The notes under the pieces are model-generated. The model searched no databases. It was not told where the DNA came from and saw nothing but the letters and a program-made list of their open reading frames with translations. A DNA stretch of 64,000 nt from Sipunculus nudus. Taxonomy: Eukaryota > Annelida > Sipuncula > Golfingiida > Sipunculidae. The number at the start of each line of letters is the position of its first letter. Position 1 is the first letter of the stretch. The stretch is from the NCBI GenBank assembly GCA_026874595.1, contig CM049311.1:32879176-32943175 (forward strand), read 5' to 3'. The position numbers were made by a program, and so were the translations under genes. This document shows, piece by piece, positions 11,484 through 24,800 of the stretch.

Positions 11484-13840
11484 GGTACAGGTGGGACATT
11501 TATGCAAATTAGTGGAGTAACATAAGCAGATTATGGTCAAACCTGATGAATATTAATGTTGACCAAGTGCTACAGTATAGCATGTCCATGTGGATCTGAT
11601 ACTCATATAATGGGCAGACTGTGGTACAAACAATTACTGGGTGTAGTTTAAAATATAGGGCTCTTAAATTTGTTAAGAATATATCAAGATACCAAGAATT
11701 TTAAAGAGAAATATTGAAGTTTCTTGGCCTTTATCACTCTATTGATGTATTATAAAGATATGTAAATAATGGATTCACAATGGTAAATGATATCATAAAA
11801 AGAAAGTGATAATTGTATCATACAAGTTAAGCCAATGATAAATAGTTTGATCAAGTATCATGAAATTGTTGACATATAATAAATAATTTAAGAAATTATT
11901 AAAGATCTCAAGTTAGATCTGAGTAATCCAAATTTTATATTATTTTGTCTGATGCTGTTAGTGTGATATTTTATGTTTCTTTTATCATTAGTTTGGGGAT
12001 ACATGTGTTTTGGTTAGTTCTTTATATTTTCTTCATTTATATAGCCAACAACATGAAATTGGTACAAAGCTTTTTAAGTATTTTCATAGCTTAGTTGGTT
12101 TATTGATTTTCTTCATGTTTATTCTATGTGCCATTTTGGTAAGGTTAGGGACCAGTTAATTTCATTATTATTTAAATTCAAGTACTTTAAATATTCCATC
12201 TTGGATTTTTCCAGTCATTGTCTTCCAATAACTACTCAGCATGATCAGAGAAATCTCTTTGTGATAAATATATCTTAGAACCTGGTTTATTTCACCTGAT
12301 GTTCAATGTTAAGTCTGGGTACAGCTTTAAATAGATGTGCAGCTTGAAATAGAGGGTCTATGGTTATTATTAATACCGTATATTAGAATATATAATAATA
12401 TATTTTTATTGCCAGAAAGCAGAAGTTGAATTTTATTTGCTGTTTATACTGTAAAATAGTTGAAGGATATACCTGGTGTAAAAACTGCAGCCAGGCCATG
12501 TTGAGATAAAATGTAAATGAAATCAAAATGATCATTTATGTATGTACCTCACATATTCACTAATGTCATATTCATTGTAATTTTATAGGATGAGTGGAAG
12601 GTTTAATTCTTGACACAGTTGTAAAGAATATATTAATGGACACACAGGCTTAATTCAGTTCTAGATAGGTGTTTATCTGGTAAACAGATGTCCAGTGTCA
12701 GTAGGGCAAGTCACTGTTATAGTTTGTTTTGTACCTCTGAATCTTTTATTTTATTTCAGTGAATAAGATTAAGCATGTACAGAAAACTCCAATGTGCAAA
12801 ACTTTTTAATAGTGATTCAAGGAATAATCTTGTAGATGCCATGTTGTGGCATTATTTTCTTTTAAATTCAGTTTAAACATTTGTGATTTAAAAATAATAA
12901 AAATATATGTGTATGCATTATATGACCCCATATGAGCTACACTCTGGATATATAATAATAGCAACTTAGAATTCTAATATTTTAACTTATTTTTTCAGTG
13001 TTTTTAATACAAATTTATAGAACTTGTGAATAAAAAAAAATTAATCAGATAAAAACTATTTTAATGGAAAAGTGGATATGCTTAAATAATAGGCTAATAT
13101 ATAAACTTATGCATTAATTCCTTGAAAGTGAAATAACGGTATTAGTCCATTCTGTCCACTGGCCTGTCCATCTGTAAATTTTTCATATGCATCACAGTAT
13201 CTCAAAACTTTTACTGTTTTTCTTCATGACAGTTTTGTCAGAGTATTAGTTTGCAATCATATATTTAGAACTTTACTATAACCAAGTAGGAGAGCCTCTT
13301 TCCTCTTAGCTTCTCATATGCTTATATAAATGAAAAACATTAAAATAGAATATTTTGCATTTGCAAAAATTTCAAACTTTAGCTGAGGGCCGTGACCTAT
13401 TGGTCCCTTGTTGTGTTAATGTTTCACACATAGCCTAATGTTAAGATTACCAGCAGATGTCATATTATGGATGGTGACTGCCATGCAGTTTTGGACATGA
13501 CTAATGTTGGGATTAAAAGTAAGTCTTTCATTCCAATTAAAATTTTATTTTTTTCATTTAAAATTTTATGTTTTAATGACTTGGTTAGACAAGGAGGAAC
13601 CAGCTAACAGTTGCGGTACCTCTGTTTGAGTTTTATTGTATGGAAATTGAACCATCTGCAATAATTAATTGACAGATGAGAGTATGTTTGTGTGTAGTCT
13701 TGTCTCTTAAATGTGATAGCATAAAAAAAACAAAACCTTTACACAGGCAGCTATCTGTTTCCTTTGGTGGTCACAATGTTGCATGTCTCTAGTCATGAGG
13801 CCTTGTTACTATATCTGTACTTAATGTCTGTCAAATACAG
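11484..13840 (+). other. ALDH16A1 3' UTR and downstream flank
   Basis: AT-rich sequence with no coding signal. Candidate polyadenylation hexamers AATAAA occur at 11878-11883 and 13029-13034; which is used cannot be told. The UTR end is therefore undefined. Confidence 0.4.
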
Positions 13841-13982
13841 TAGAACCTGTCTATTAAGACTGCCCTTGAGTGAACCAAATGCTTTACCAGTGGTTATAAC
13901 TGACCTGTCTGGTAAGACCATTTGTTAAATAAAACCCTCTTTGGCCAGTCTCATGGATGGTCTTATAACACAGGTTTCACTG
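13838..13982. mobile_element. TA-flanked MITE (Tc1/mariner- or pogo-like)
   Basis: The element is 145 bp with imperfect terminal inverted repeats CAGTAGAACCTGT and ACAGGTTTCACTG. Each end abuts a TA dinucleotide (13836-13837 and 13983-13984). Internal TAAGAC/GTCTTA motifs are also inverted. It has no coding capacity; TA targets and CAGT ends fit Tc1/mariner-type MITEs. Confidence 0.7.
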
Positions 13983-14194
13983 TATAAACAATGTGGGGTT
14001 ATAACAGAAAGCTGCAACTCTGCTCTTTTGTGTAGTTTAAACAGTGAATGTTATTGGGACTAAGGTGTATATGGTGGTAATCAGTTTGACTTGGTGTCAG
14101 AAAAGTGATATATCCTCATAACTTTTTTGCCAGAAAGTAAACTTATATGATTTTAAAAAAAATGTTTGTTTTGTATGAACTGAATTTTATTAAC

Positions 14195-16330
14195 ATTTAT
14201 TAAAGGGGCCTATTCAGATATCAACCCTTAATTGACTAAAGAGAATCCCTTGACCCTTTTACAAAAGTAGGCCAGAAAATACTAATTCCACACCACACAG
14301 GCTGTTCATATAGTTTATATCCACATGTTTATAACATGGGAGCCAGCCAAAATGATTTAGACATATTCAACAAGGACAACTGGTCACAAGAATTTTGCAA
14401 ATGGCAAGTAGTGACTTTTCAATAACACCCGCACAGGAATTACCTTGAGATAATCAAAGGGGCCCTGTCACCTATCTGACCTTTATAAAATAAAAGCCAT
14501 GGTGCCTTTATAAAAATAGGCCAGAAAACATGGATATGTATACTATAACATGTGGGGACCCGCCAAAATCAAATATTCTTTTCTTGTTTATCAACATAGC
14601 GTGTCAACAAACCTGTTGATACACAAGTCCATACATTCTTCACGGAGGCGTTATAAGAACTTTTCATATATACCCTTAGATTATTGATATATAGACAGAG
14701 GAAGCCAGGAATCACAAATTCTTTTTCAAAAGGTGGGGTGATGGACAACTTTAATATATACAAAGAATAAACCAGAAATTGCAAACATTCAATAGAAAGT
14801 ACAGGTTAATAGCTAGCTCATCTGTGGATGAGGTGCAGACTCGCTCTCTCAGTGCAGGCTTGTTTGTTTTTGAGCTGTTTTCATAAATGCTTTCTAGCAC
14901 TGGTGTGTAGTCTTGTGTTAATTCATGTATGAGAATATGTCGGACCTGTCTGCTGTGGATATGGGAGAAGAGAGTACAGTCTGTTGTAAAGCTGGATGCA
15001 TGCATTTAGGGAAACCAGTTCCTTATATACCATAGATCCTCTTTTTATGGCCGCATGTCTTTTTATAGCCGCATCCTGAGTTTGCGAGGTCCCTTTAAGG
15101 AGCTCCTACTTAAGTCAAAATACTCAAAAACTCCTTTAATATCTGCAATCTGACTCCCCTGGCCTAAGTGAAGCGTAATCCTAGGGTTTGCTTCAAATCA
15201 GTGAGGGTTTAAAATTTGTGTATGGGTAATTATCATGAAAATAAAACCATGGAATACAATGCCCAAATTATACAGGTGAACATTCATGTAAATCATAGTC
15301 ACATCGACATCTCAAATACATTATGCCTGTAGCCTCACAAGGCAAAATTTCTTGACATTAATATTAACACTAAAATATATCATATTTATTATCCATATGT
15401 AAGAGACTGTTTATATGGATACATTGTAACAAGATATCTTTTACATTATCAGTCTATAATGAACAAAAATTTCCCATTCTAGTGTTTGCTTGGTAATTCT
15501 CAAACAGTTGTTTTAGAATATTAACTGTTTTCTACAATAAAGGATACATTATGTGTAGTTTTGTGCATGGTGCATGAGATCACGAAAATTGAACTCTTGA
15601 GAATTGGAAAAGTGGAAATCTCGAAATTTTAACCTTGCAAATATGAAGCTGACCACAGAATATATTAGAGTATGAGCAAGGGGACCAGTCTATTTGTATC
15701 TTTATATAACAATTTAAAATAAGATTACCCTTCTTACGTATCTGTAGAAATGGTTTTCAAACTAACCCTTTTCCCGACATTCCAGAGCCCATAACTGGTT
15801 AAAGAAAGAGCAGCGCAAATGGTGCATAATTGCCCATTGCATATTTTGTGACCTCTGGCCTCATTAAATTTGCTGAGAATGTAATTCAGGTGAGAAACTG
15901 TATTGGTAATACCCATCATGAGTTATATGCAAATCCATATTTTTGGTAACTCTGGGTGGTGCCACCAAAGTGTGGTGACCTCTGACCTCATTAAATATGC
16001 ATGGATTTTGCTGGAAATCGAACTTAGGTTAGATATTATATTGATTAATATTACTATTAAGTTTTATCAAAATCCCTTGTATTCCTTGTACATTATGGCC
16101 GCAACAACACAGAGTAGCCAAGTGACCTCAGACCTTATTAATTATGTGTGGATTTTGCCCATAATCAAACTTGGGTGAGATAATCTTTTGGTAAGTAGTT
16201 ATGGTGAGTTTCATGAAAATCAGTCAAAGCCTGAATAAGTTATCACAGTGACACTAGAAGTTAACAGACAGACTGACGGCATACCATTAAACCATCATAG
16301 ATGGGCATATAAAAATTATCCTCTACAATT
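14195..16330. other. Intergenic DNA with degenerate dispersed repeats
   Basis: Two copies of an AAAGGGGCC...GACC module with a GGCCAGAAAA core occur at about 14203 and 14458, and a third at about 28150. From about 15840 to 16170 a unit with GTGACCTCTGACCTCATTAAAT recurs about three times (15849, 15978, 16122). No gene was found. Confidence 0.45.
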
Positions 16331-16699
16331 CAGCTTGACTATAAGGACTCCCAATGTTTGCAAGTACCTTTTAAGCTAGTGGTCCTGTATAATGTACACA
16401 AGTAGGCCTACTTTCAACTCTGGGGGCAGTATTCAAAGCTATCTTCGGTCTTCGGAACATAGGAAAACATGGACAGTTCCTTATATCTGGTCAGCGAAAG
16501 TGAAGGAAATTGAGAAATTTTATCAAATCGGTGAAAATCAATTGGTCTGTCATGATCTTATGCCCCAAAAATATATACAATGGATGGTTGCTTATGTTGA
16601 CTTTTAAAACATCTAAGTATTCTGAAATTTTATCAAGGAAAATCTTGTAATACTCTGCAATAAATGCTTGGAATACCATGACTTACATTCCTCACTCAT

Positions 16700-16914
16700 C
16701 AGTCATTTATTTCAGATCGCCCAGGGCTGTAGCTGCTGCTTTGTATTATAGCAAGGTTCTCTTGGTCTGACCACCAGGGTGTAGCATGTTTAAAATTTGG
16801 AGCTGGATGTACATCTGATTGCAATTCTTTGCTCTGTGCACACCCTGGTGGTCAGACCCAGATAACTTTGCTTTACAAAGCAGCAGTTATAGCCAGGGAG
16901 ATCTGGGATGACTG
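16700..16914. mobile_element. Foldback MITE with about 80-bp arms
   Basis: The left arm (CAGTCAT..., through CTGCTGCTTTGTA and GGTCTGACCACCAGGGTGT) is repeated inverted on the right (ACACCCTGGTGGTCAGACC ... CAGCAGTTATAGCCAGGGAGATCTG ... ATGACTG). The central unpaired part is about 55 bp. No ORF; a hairpin-forming transposon derivative. Confidence 0.75.
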
Positions 16915-17854
16915 CAGTGTATAACCACTGAGTGAGAAGCGTAACCATGACTGTACTCATAACTTTTCAAACAGGGCTGCTATGATTCATCAAATAATTT
17001 ATCAATGAATTGTTACCCCTTAATTAAATTGTACTTGATTCTCAACCTTCAGCTTGATTCATTTTGATTTTGATTTTTTTAGTGAACCTGTGAGCTTATG
17101 CGATGGCGCAGCATCGTCCGTCCGTCGTCCGCCGTCCAGGGCTGGCTTTCCACTGTCCATGGCTGTAAGTCAGAAACCGTCGAAGCTAGCAGCTCCAAAT
17201 TACATGTAAGAATTAGTCACATGTGAAACTTGGTGCCCTGGAGCTTATTATTGGGTATCTGCATTATTTTAGATTTTATAGAGAAAAAGCTTAAAAACCT
17301 TTACAAATCTTCTTCTCTGAAACTGTCCAGCCAAATTGTACAATATTTCACAGAAATGTTCCTTGGAACAATCTCTCTCAAATTTGTTTGAATGGTTTCA
17401 GTTTGATGATTTTTGACCGAGTTACAGGAAGTTGAACTTAGTCATCTGTGCAAAAAAGCATACTAAACTTAAAATCTCAGAAACAGCTGGAGCTGTCATC
17501 ACCAAATTTTATGCCAATGTTTTTCACATGAGTCATATCTGAAATTGAGGTGTTGGTGGCGCCACCTACATTGATCTGTTTTTTACAAGCAAAAATGTAA
17601 GTTTAGACTCTTCTAGCTTATACACTGTTTTTTAAAGTGTTCTTTACAAGAATTATTCTATGGTAGGGTTCTGCCAGTTTTATATGAATAGATTGGGCAA
17701 ATACAGCTGTAAAAAAGCAGTGAAGCCAATTGAAAAAGGCTTTCTGTGTTTGAAAACAGATTTGACAACATGCCCAGCAAAGTCAAGAGGTCACTCATTA
17801 TAACCAGGTGGGGTCCAGACATCACCATGGCAACTGACCTGGCTCTGTCTGGTG

Positions 17855-17915
17855 TCTAGACAATGTGTCTAGACGTCTAGACACAGCGTCTAGACGTCTA
17901 GACACATTGTCTAGA
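17855..17915. repeat. Perfect 28-bp-arm palindrome rich in GTCTAGAC
   Basis: Left arm 17855-17882 and right arm 17888-17915 are exact reverse complements around a 5-base ACAGC loop. Each arm also contains GTCTAGAC, itself a palindrome, two times or more, so several alternative cruciforms are possible. Confidence 0.95.
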
Positions 17916-17999
17916 TGCAGAATGCCCAGATTAGAATTATTAGAACTATATCTTTCAACTGTTTGAAAAAACTTGGTTTACATTTTTTATTGAATCTGT

Positions 18000-20560
18000 G
18001 AGCTTATGCAATGGTGTGGCGTTGTCTGTCTTCCGTCGTGTGTCATAGTTATCTCAAAAAGAGCAGGAGCTAGCAAAACCAAGCTCATACCTCGTGAACA
18101 GTTTGACACATTGGGCCAAAGTTTTGCATGTGTATAGATCTCACATAGCTCTTTATCATACACAAAACTTGTGGCCCCACCTGAAAAGTTTTTGCACAGC
18201 GTCCGTCATTTTGTCTGTTGTGTGATAAAATCACTCGTATCTCGGCAGTGGTTTGACATATCTGCCGTAACTTTTGCAGGTTTACACATCCTGGACAGCT
18301 TTCTTGATTTTATGATAGGTGGCGCCACCTTCATTCATGTTTACGCTGCAGACATCCAAGCTCATATCTTAGGAACCGTTTGACCGATTTGGCCAAAATT
18401 TTGCATGTGTATAGATCTCACATAGCTCTTTATCATACACAAACTTGTGGTGCCACCTGCAACCATTTTTGCACAGTGTCCCTCTGTTTGTCTGCCGTGG
18501 GATAAAATCACTCATATCTCGGCAGTGGTTTTTTACATATCTGCCTAAAATTTTGCAGGTTTAAACATCCTGGACAGCTTTCTTGATTTTATGTCAGGTG
18601 GCGCCACCTATATTCATGATTACATTGCAGACATCCAAGATCATATCTCAGGAACCGTTTGACTGATTTGGCTAAAATTTTGCATGTGTTTAGATCTCAC
18701 ACAGCTCTTTATCATACACAAACTGGTGGCGCCACCTGCAACCATTTTAGCACGGCGTCCATCTGTTCATCTGCCTTGGGATAAAATCACTCGTATTTCA
18801 GCAGTGGTTTGACTTATCCACCTGAAATTTTGCAGGTTTATACACCCTGGACAGCTTTCTTGATTTAATGACAGGTGGCGACACCTTCATTCATGTTTAT
18901 GCTGCAGACATCCAAGCTCATATCTCAGGAACCGTTTGACCGATTGGGCCAAAATTTTGCATTTGTATAGATCTCACATGGCTCTTTATCATAGGCAACA
19001 CTGGTTGCGCCAACTGCAACCATTTTTGCACAATGTCCCTCTGTTTGTCTGCCATGGGATAAAATCACTCATATCTCGGCAGCGGTTTGACATATCTGCC
19101 TAAAATTTTGCAGGTTTATACTTCTTGGATAGCTTTCTTGATTATGTGGCAGGTGGCACACCTACATTAATATTTACGCTGCAGACCTCCAAACTCCTAT
19201 CTCAGGAACCAATTGACCGATTGGGCCAACTTTTGCATGTGTATAGATCTCACATAGCTCTTTATCATACGCAAAACTGGTGGCGCCACCTGCAAAAATT
19301 TTTGCACAGTGTCCGTCTGTTTGTCTGCCGTGGGATAAAATCACTCATATCTCGGCAGTGGTCTGATATATCTGCCTTAAATTTTGCAGGTTAATACATC
19401 CTGGACAGCTTTCTTGATTTTATGACAGGTGGCGCCACCTTCATTCACATTTTTGCTGCAGACATCCAAGCTCATATCTCAGGAACCGTTTGACCGATTG
19501 GGCTAAAAATTTTGCATGTGTATAGATCTCACATGGCTCTTTATCATACGCAACACTGATGGCGCCACCTGCAACCATTTTTGCACAGTGTCCCTCTGTT
19601 TGTCTGCCGTGGGATAAAATCACTCATATCTCGGCAGTGGTTTGACATATCTGCCTAAAATTTTGCAGGTTTATACTTCTGGGATAGCTTTCTTGATTAT
19701 GTGGCAGGTGGCGCACCTACATTAATGTTTACGCTGCAGACATCCAAACTCATATCTCTGGAACCATTTGACCGATTGGGCCAACTTTTGCATGTGTATA
19801 GATCTCACATAGCTCTATATCATACGCAAAACTGGTGGCACCACCTGCAAAAATTTTTGCACAGCGTCCGTCTGTTTGTCTGCCGTGGGATAAAATCACT
19901 CGTATCTCAGCAGGGGTTTGATAAATCTGCCTAAAATTTTGCAGGTTAATACATCCTAGACAGCTTTCTTGATTTTATGACAGGTGGCGCCAACTACATT
20001 CATGATAACGTTGCAGACATCCAAGCTCATATCTCCGGAACTGTTTGACCAATAAGGCTAAAATTTTGCATGTGTATAGATCTCACATGGCTCTTCATCA
20101 TACGCAACACTGGAGGCGCTTCCTGCAACCATTTTTTGCACAGTGTCCATCTGTTTGTCTGCCATGGGATAAAATCACTCATATCTTGGCAGTGGTTTGA
20201 CATATCTGCCTAAAATTTTTCATGTTTATACTTCTTGGATAGTTTTCTGGATTATATGGCAGGTGGCGCCAACTACTTTTATGTTTACGCTGCAGACATT
20301 CAAGCTCATATCTCAGGACTGGTTTGACATATCCCCCAGAAATTTTGCATATGTATAGAAATCATATAGCTGTTAATAATATATAAAATTGGTGGCGCCA
20401 CCTGCCACCATGTTTGCACAGCATCCTTCTGTTTGTCTGCTGTGAGATAAAATCACTCATTTACAAGTAGTGGTTAGATTTATATGCCTAAAATTTTGCA
20501 TAAGTATATAAATTGGACAGCTTTCTGGATTTTGTGGTAGGTGGAGCAACCTACATACAC
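18000..20560 (+). repeat. About nine tandem copies of a 278-bp unit
   Basis: The landmark TAGATCTCAC recurs at 18135, 18412, 18691, 18968, 19244, 19523, 19799 and 20077, with a decayed copy at about 20356; spacing is 276-279 bp. Each unit carries GGTGGCGCCACCT twice and ATAAAATCACTC. Units at about 19125 and 19680 share variants missing from their neighbours, which suggests a two-unit higher-order repeat. Short ORFs here are products of the repeat. Confidence 0.93.
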
Positions 20561-20701
20561 ATTTCAGCTGCAGACATCCATGCTAATATGCAACACACCT
20601 CACTCTATTTCCCCTTGCCAATTAAGCCATGCCTCACTTCACCCATCCCACTCTGACTTTGGTGGATACATGTAGTCGCTTGTTGACTACCCATATTCTA
20701 G

Positions 20702-21325
20702 TTTTAAATGTCCTAGTCCGAAATTTGCAGGTCCGAAACATCCATTTTGCTGAAAAAATACTCTATTCATACTCCCAAACTTTGCACAGGTTCGCATTAG
20801 GCCTGTAGGCCTTGTTTTGTATGTACAAACATGTAATCTATGAGCTGTCAAATCTGATGCCATATAAAGGCTATTAATAGTGTATGTACCCTGGATCTAA
20901 TTTAATCCTCGCCAGTAGACCATTCAACTTGCATAGAAATTGACTTTGTTTATCATTCATCATTTAGGTAGAATTATGTCCTTTAATTTAAAAAAAAATG
21001 TCTGAAATAATCAACTAAAGTAATAACTGAATTAAGAATTGAATCACAGGTAAAGAATTGATACTCAGGAAGATTCTGAGGTGCTTTACAATTCCCAGGC
21101 TTAGCTTTAAACAAGAACGCTAAATATATAAAGAGAATAACCAGGTACACAAGTTAATGTACGTTTCTTTATTTAACACTGAGAGACAAATATATGGCAC
21201 AGGAAAGTAAAAACAAGTCCACTTTACCCAGGACGGTCGGCAGTAAAAACGAATGAGGTACAACAGAGTTATGACATGGTTACGATACCCGGCTGAAGTT
21301 CATTTACCCTTTAGTTGAAAGTTGG
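20702..21325. other. UFSP1 3' UTR and flank
   Basis: From the CTAG end of the repeat element to the UFSP1 stop there is only AT-rich, non-coding sequence. Part of it is the UFSP1 3' UTR if the signal at 21168 is used. Confidence 0.4.
21168..21173 (-). promoter_or_regulatory. UFSP1: Candidate polyadenylation signal of UFSP1
   Basis: On the minus strand this is AATAAA, about 150 bp past the UFSP1 stop at 21326. Position and strand fit, but no cleavage site can be confirmed. Confidence 0.4.
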
Positions 21326-21460
21326 TCACCTCGCAGCCAGCTGAGGCAAACAGAGGTTATAGAATGAACTATCCATAAACGAACTGAGTGGTTTCCAACT
21401 AAGGTAGCGTTCTGATGCAAGCTGCTCTTGTGTTGGTCTTGGTCCGTAATAGTGGGGATC
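21326..21460 (-). CDS. UFSP1: UFSP1 exon 5 with Asp/His and stop
   Basis: Acceptor TTTACTGTAG is at 21470-21461; TGA at 21328-21326. Its 44 residues begin [20 protein letters not shown] with the catalytic Asp and His, and end [13 protein letters not shown]. It is the only exon beyond a 10-kb repeat-filled intron and is too short to stand out as an ORF. Confidence 0.92.
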   Translation of the reverse strand, partial: DPHYYGPRPTQEQLASERYLSWKPLSSFMDSSFYNLCLPQLAAR

Positions 21461-21537
21461 CTACAGTAAAAAAAATATATATATATGTGTGTGTGTGTGT
21501 ACAAATATAAACATTTCAACAGATGGGGAATTTATGC

Positions 21538-21579
<42 letters not shown>

Positions 21580-21838
21580 TATGCATGGGACAAAACACAT
21601 TCAACACAGGATCATAAAAGGCAGATAAAATATTTACATAAATTAATAAACAGATCATAAATAAATAACAAAATGGGTGGCAGGAGAGGAAAGGATGGTT
21701 AAATTAAGCAATTTTGTTAACAAGTGAGCAGTGATGCTAGCTGGTGCATCATTGCAATATCGAAGATTGCGTGAGTGGGACAAGGGATGAGTCACATGAC
21801 AGTTACCAGTCAAGACTGTTAGCCTTGTCAGATTAACT

Positions 21839-21883
<45 letters not shown>

Positions 21884-24800
21884 TTTAGGAACTTGGGACA
21901 CAGCCGTCATGACACTCAGCTGATCTTTTCAATAAGGATATTTTTTTTTTAATTTACAGCACGACAGTCATGTGACCTTAACCAATGACCTTGTGATACA
22001 AGTTCAACATCACCACACTCTATTTATCCTGGTAATGAACAAATTTTTCATAATAAATTGGCATTTTATTTGAAGACGGATTGTTTAGTTCATTATGATG
22101 GGCATGGAGTGTGTGGGAATGTCACTAAACAACACCACCTGCCCAACCCAGAATAAACATGAATCACCTGATGTGGTCATCTGACCTGTTCCCATGACAA
22201 CCTATATTAAGGGCAATTAGGAGCACTATGCAATCACAAAAAGAGCTCAATAATAAATTTTTATGCCCCCGCCACAAAATGAAAAATAGAAATATTCATG
22301 ACAGATACACATGTACAGACTTTTTTTCGCAATGCCTGCAGATATTGGCTTGATTTTTGGTTTGTGGGCAGATATAGACCAGTTACAGATCGAGTTCGCG
22401 TTTCGTCCCGGTTGACCTACTTTTGACCGTTTTACAGATCCTGAACATAGAAAATTTCATGAAAAATATGAAATTTCATGACAAATACACATGTACGGAC
22501 TTTTTTTCGCAATGCCTGCAGATATTGGCCTGATTTTTGGTGTGTGGGCAGATTTAGACCAGTTACAGATCGATGTCGCGTTTCGTCCCGGTTGACCTAC
22601 TTTTGACCGTTTTTTTTCGCAATGCCTGCAGATATTGGCCTGATTTTTGGTGTGTGGGCAGATATAGACCAGTTATAGATCGAGTTCGCGTTTCGTCCCG
22701 GTTGACCTACTTTTGACCGTTTTACAGATCCTGAACATAGAAAATTTCATGAAAAATATGAAATTTCATGACGAATACACATGTACGGACTTTTTTGTCG
22801 CAATGCCTGCAGATATTGGCCTGATTTTTGGTGTGTTGGCAGATATTGACCAGTTACAGATCGAGTTTGCGTTTTGTCCCAGTTGACATACTTTTGACCA
22901 TTTGACGGTGCTCTAACATAGAAAATTTCATAAAAAAGTGCACATGTATGGACTTTTTTTCGCAGTGCCTGCAGATATGGGCCTGATTTTTGGTGTAGGC
23001 AGGTATTGACCAGTTACAGATCGAGTTCTTGTTTTGTACCATTTGACTGCTCCTGAACATAGAAAGTTTCATGAAAAATAGAAATTTTCATAACAAATGC
23101 ATATGTACTGACTTTTTTTCCTCAATGCCTGCAGATACCACCCTGATTTTTTATGTGTGGGCAGATAATGACAGTTACAGATCAAGTTCGCGTTTCGTCC
23201 CGGTTGACCTACTTTTCATTGTTTTATGGCCCCTAAACATAGAAAATTTCATGAAAGACAGAAATTTTTATGGAAAATCCACATGTATGGACTTTTTTAT
23301 GCCCCCGCCACAAAGTGGCCGGGGCATATAGTTTTACCCATGTCCGTCATTCCGTCCTTCCGTCATTCCGAAATCAAACAGTTGTACGGACTTTTTTTCG
23401 CAATGCCTGCAGATATTGGCCTAATTTTTGGTGTGTGGGCAGATATAGACCAGTTACAGATCGAGTTCGCGTTTCGTCCCGGTTGACCTACTTTTGACTG
23501 TTTTACGGCTCCTAAACTTAGAAAATTTCATGAAAAATAGAAATATTCATGACAGATACACATGTACGGCTTTTTTTTCGCAATGCCTGCAGATATTGGC
23601 CTGATTTTTGGTGTGTGAGCAGATATAGACCAGTTACAGATCGAGTTCGCGTTTCGTACTGGTTGACCTACTTTTGACCGTTTTACGGCTCCTGAACATA
23701 GACAATTTCATGAAAAATATGAAATTTCATGACAAATACACATGTACGGACTTTTTTCGCAGTGCCTGCAAATATTGGCCTGATTTTTGGTGTGTGGACA
23801 GATATAGACCAGTTACAGATCGAGTTCACGTTTCGTCCCGGTTGACCTACTTTTGACTGTTTTACGGCTCCTAAACTTAGAAAATTTACTGAAAAATAGA
23901 AATATTCATGACAGCTACACATGTACGGACTTTTTTTCGCAATGCCTGCAGATATTGGCCTGATTTTTGGTGTGTGGCCAGATATTGACCACTTACAGAT
24001 CGAGTTCGCGTTTTGTCTTGGTTGACCTACTTTTGACCGTTTTACGGCTCCTGAACATAGAAAATTTCATGAAAAATATGAAATATCATGACAAATACAT
24101 ATGTACAGACTTTTTTTCGCAATGCCTGCAGATATTGGCCTGATTTTTGGTGTGTGGCCAGATATTGACCAGTTACAGATTGAGTTCGCATTTCGTCCTG
24201 GTTGACCTACTTTTGACTGTTTTACGGCTCCTGAACATAGAAAATTTCATGTTAAACATAAATTTTCATGACAAATACACTTGTACAGACTTTTCTTCAC
24301 AATACCTGCAGATATTGGCCTGATTTTTGGTGTGTGGGCAGGAAATGACCAGTTACAGATCAAGTTCACGTTTTGTCCCAGTTGACCTATTTTTGACCGT
24401 TTGACGGTGCTCTAACATAGAAAATTTCATAAAAAGGTGCATATGTATGGACTTTTTTTCGCAGTGCCTGCAGATACGGGCCTGATTTTTGGTGTGTAGG
24501 CAGATAATGACCAGTTACAGATCGAGTTCTTGTTTTCTCTCAGTTGACCTACTTTTGACCATTTGACTGCTCCTGAACATAGAAAGTTTCATGAAAAATA
24601 GAAATTTTCATAACAAATGCATATGTACTGACTTTTTTTCCTCAATGCCTGCAGATACCACCCTGATTTTTTATGTGTGGGCAGATAATGACAGTTACAG
24701 ATCGAGTTCGAGTTTCAACCCGGTTGACCTACTTTTGATTGTTTTACGGCTCCTAAACATAGAAAATTTCATGAAAGACAGAAATTTTTATGGAAAATGC

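Larger units (their letters stand above)
17085..20701 (+). mobile_element. Helitron-like non-autonomous element with 278-bp tandem array
   Basis: The 5' part has the CGATG-gcgcag-CATCG hairpin followed by a GTCCGTCCGTCGTCC run (17095-17140); a second 5'-like start occurs at about 17995. The core is the tandem array annotated separately. The 3' end has a GTAGTC...GACTAC stem (20672-20690) and then CTAG|TTTT at 20698-20701. Hairpin plus CTRR followed by T is the hallmark of Helitron-type 3' ends. No Rep or helicase ORF, so it is non-autonomous. Confidence 0.6.

Noticed and set aside
19125-19934. Two similar ORFs that look like paralogous small proteins
   Set aside because: They are the same frame of consecutive 278-bp repeat units.
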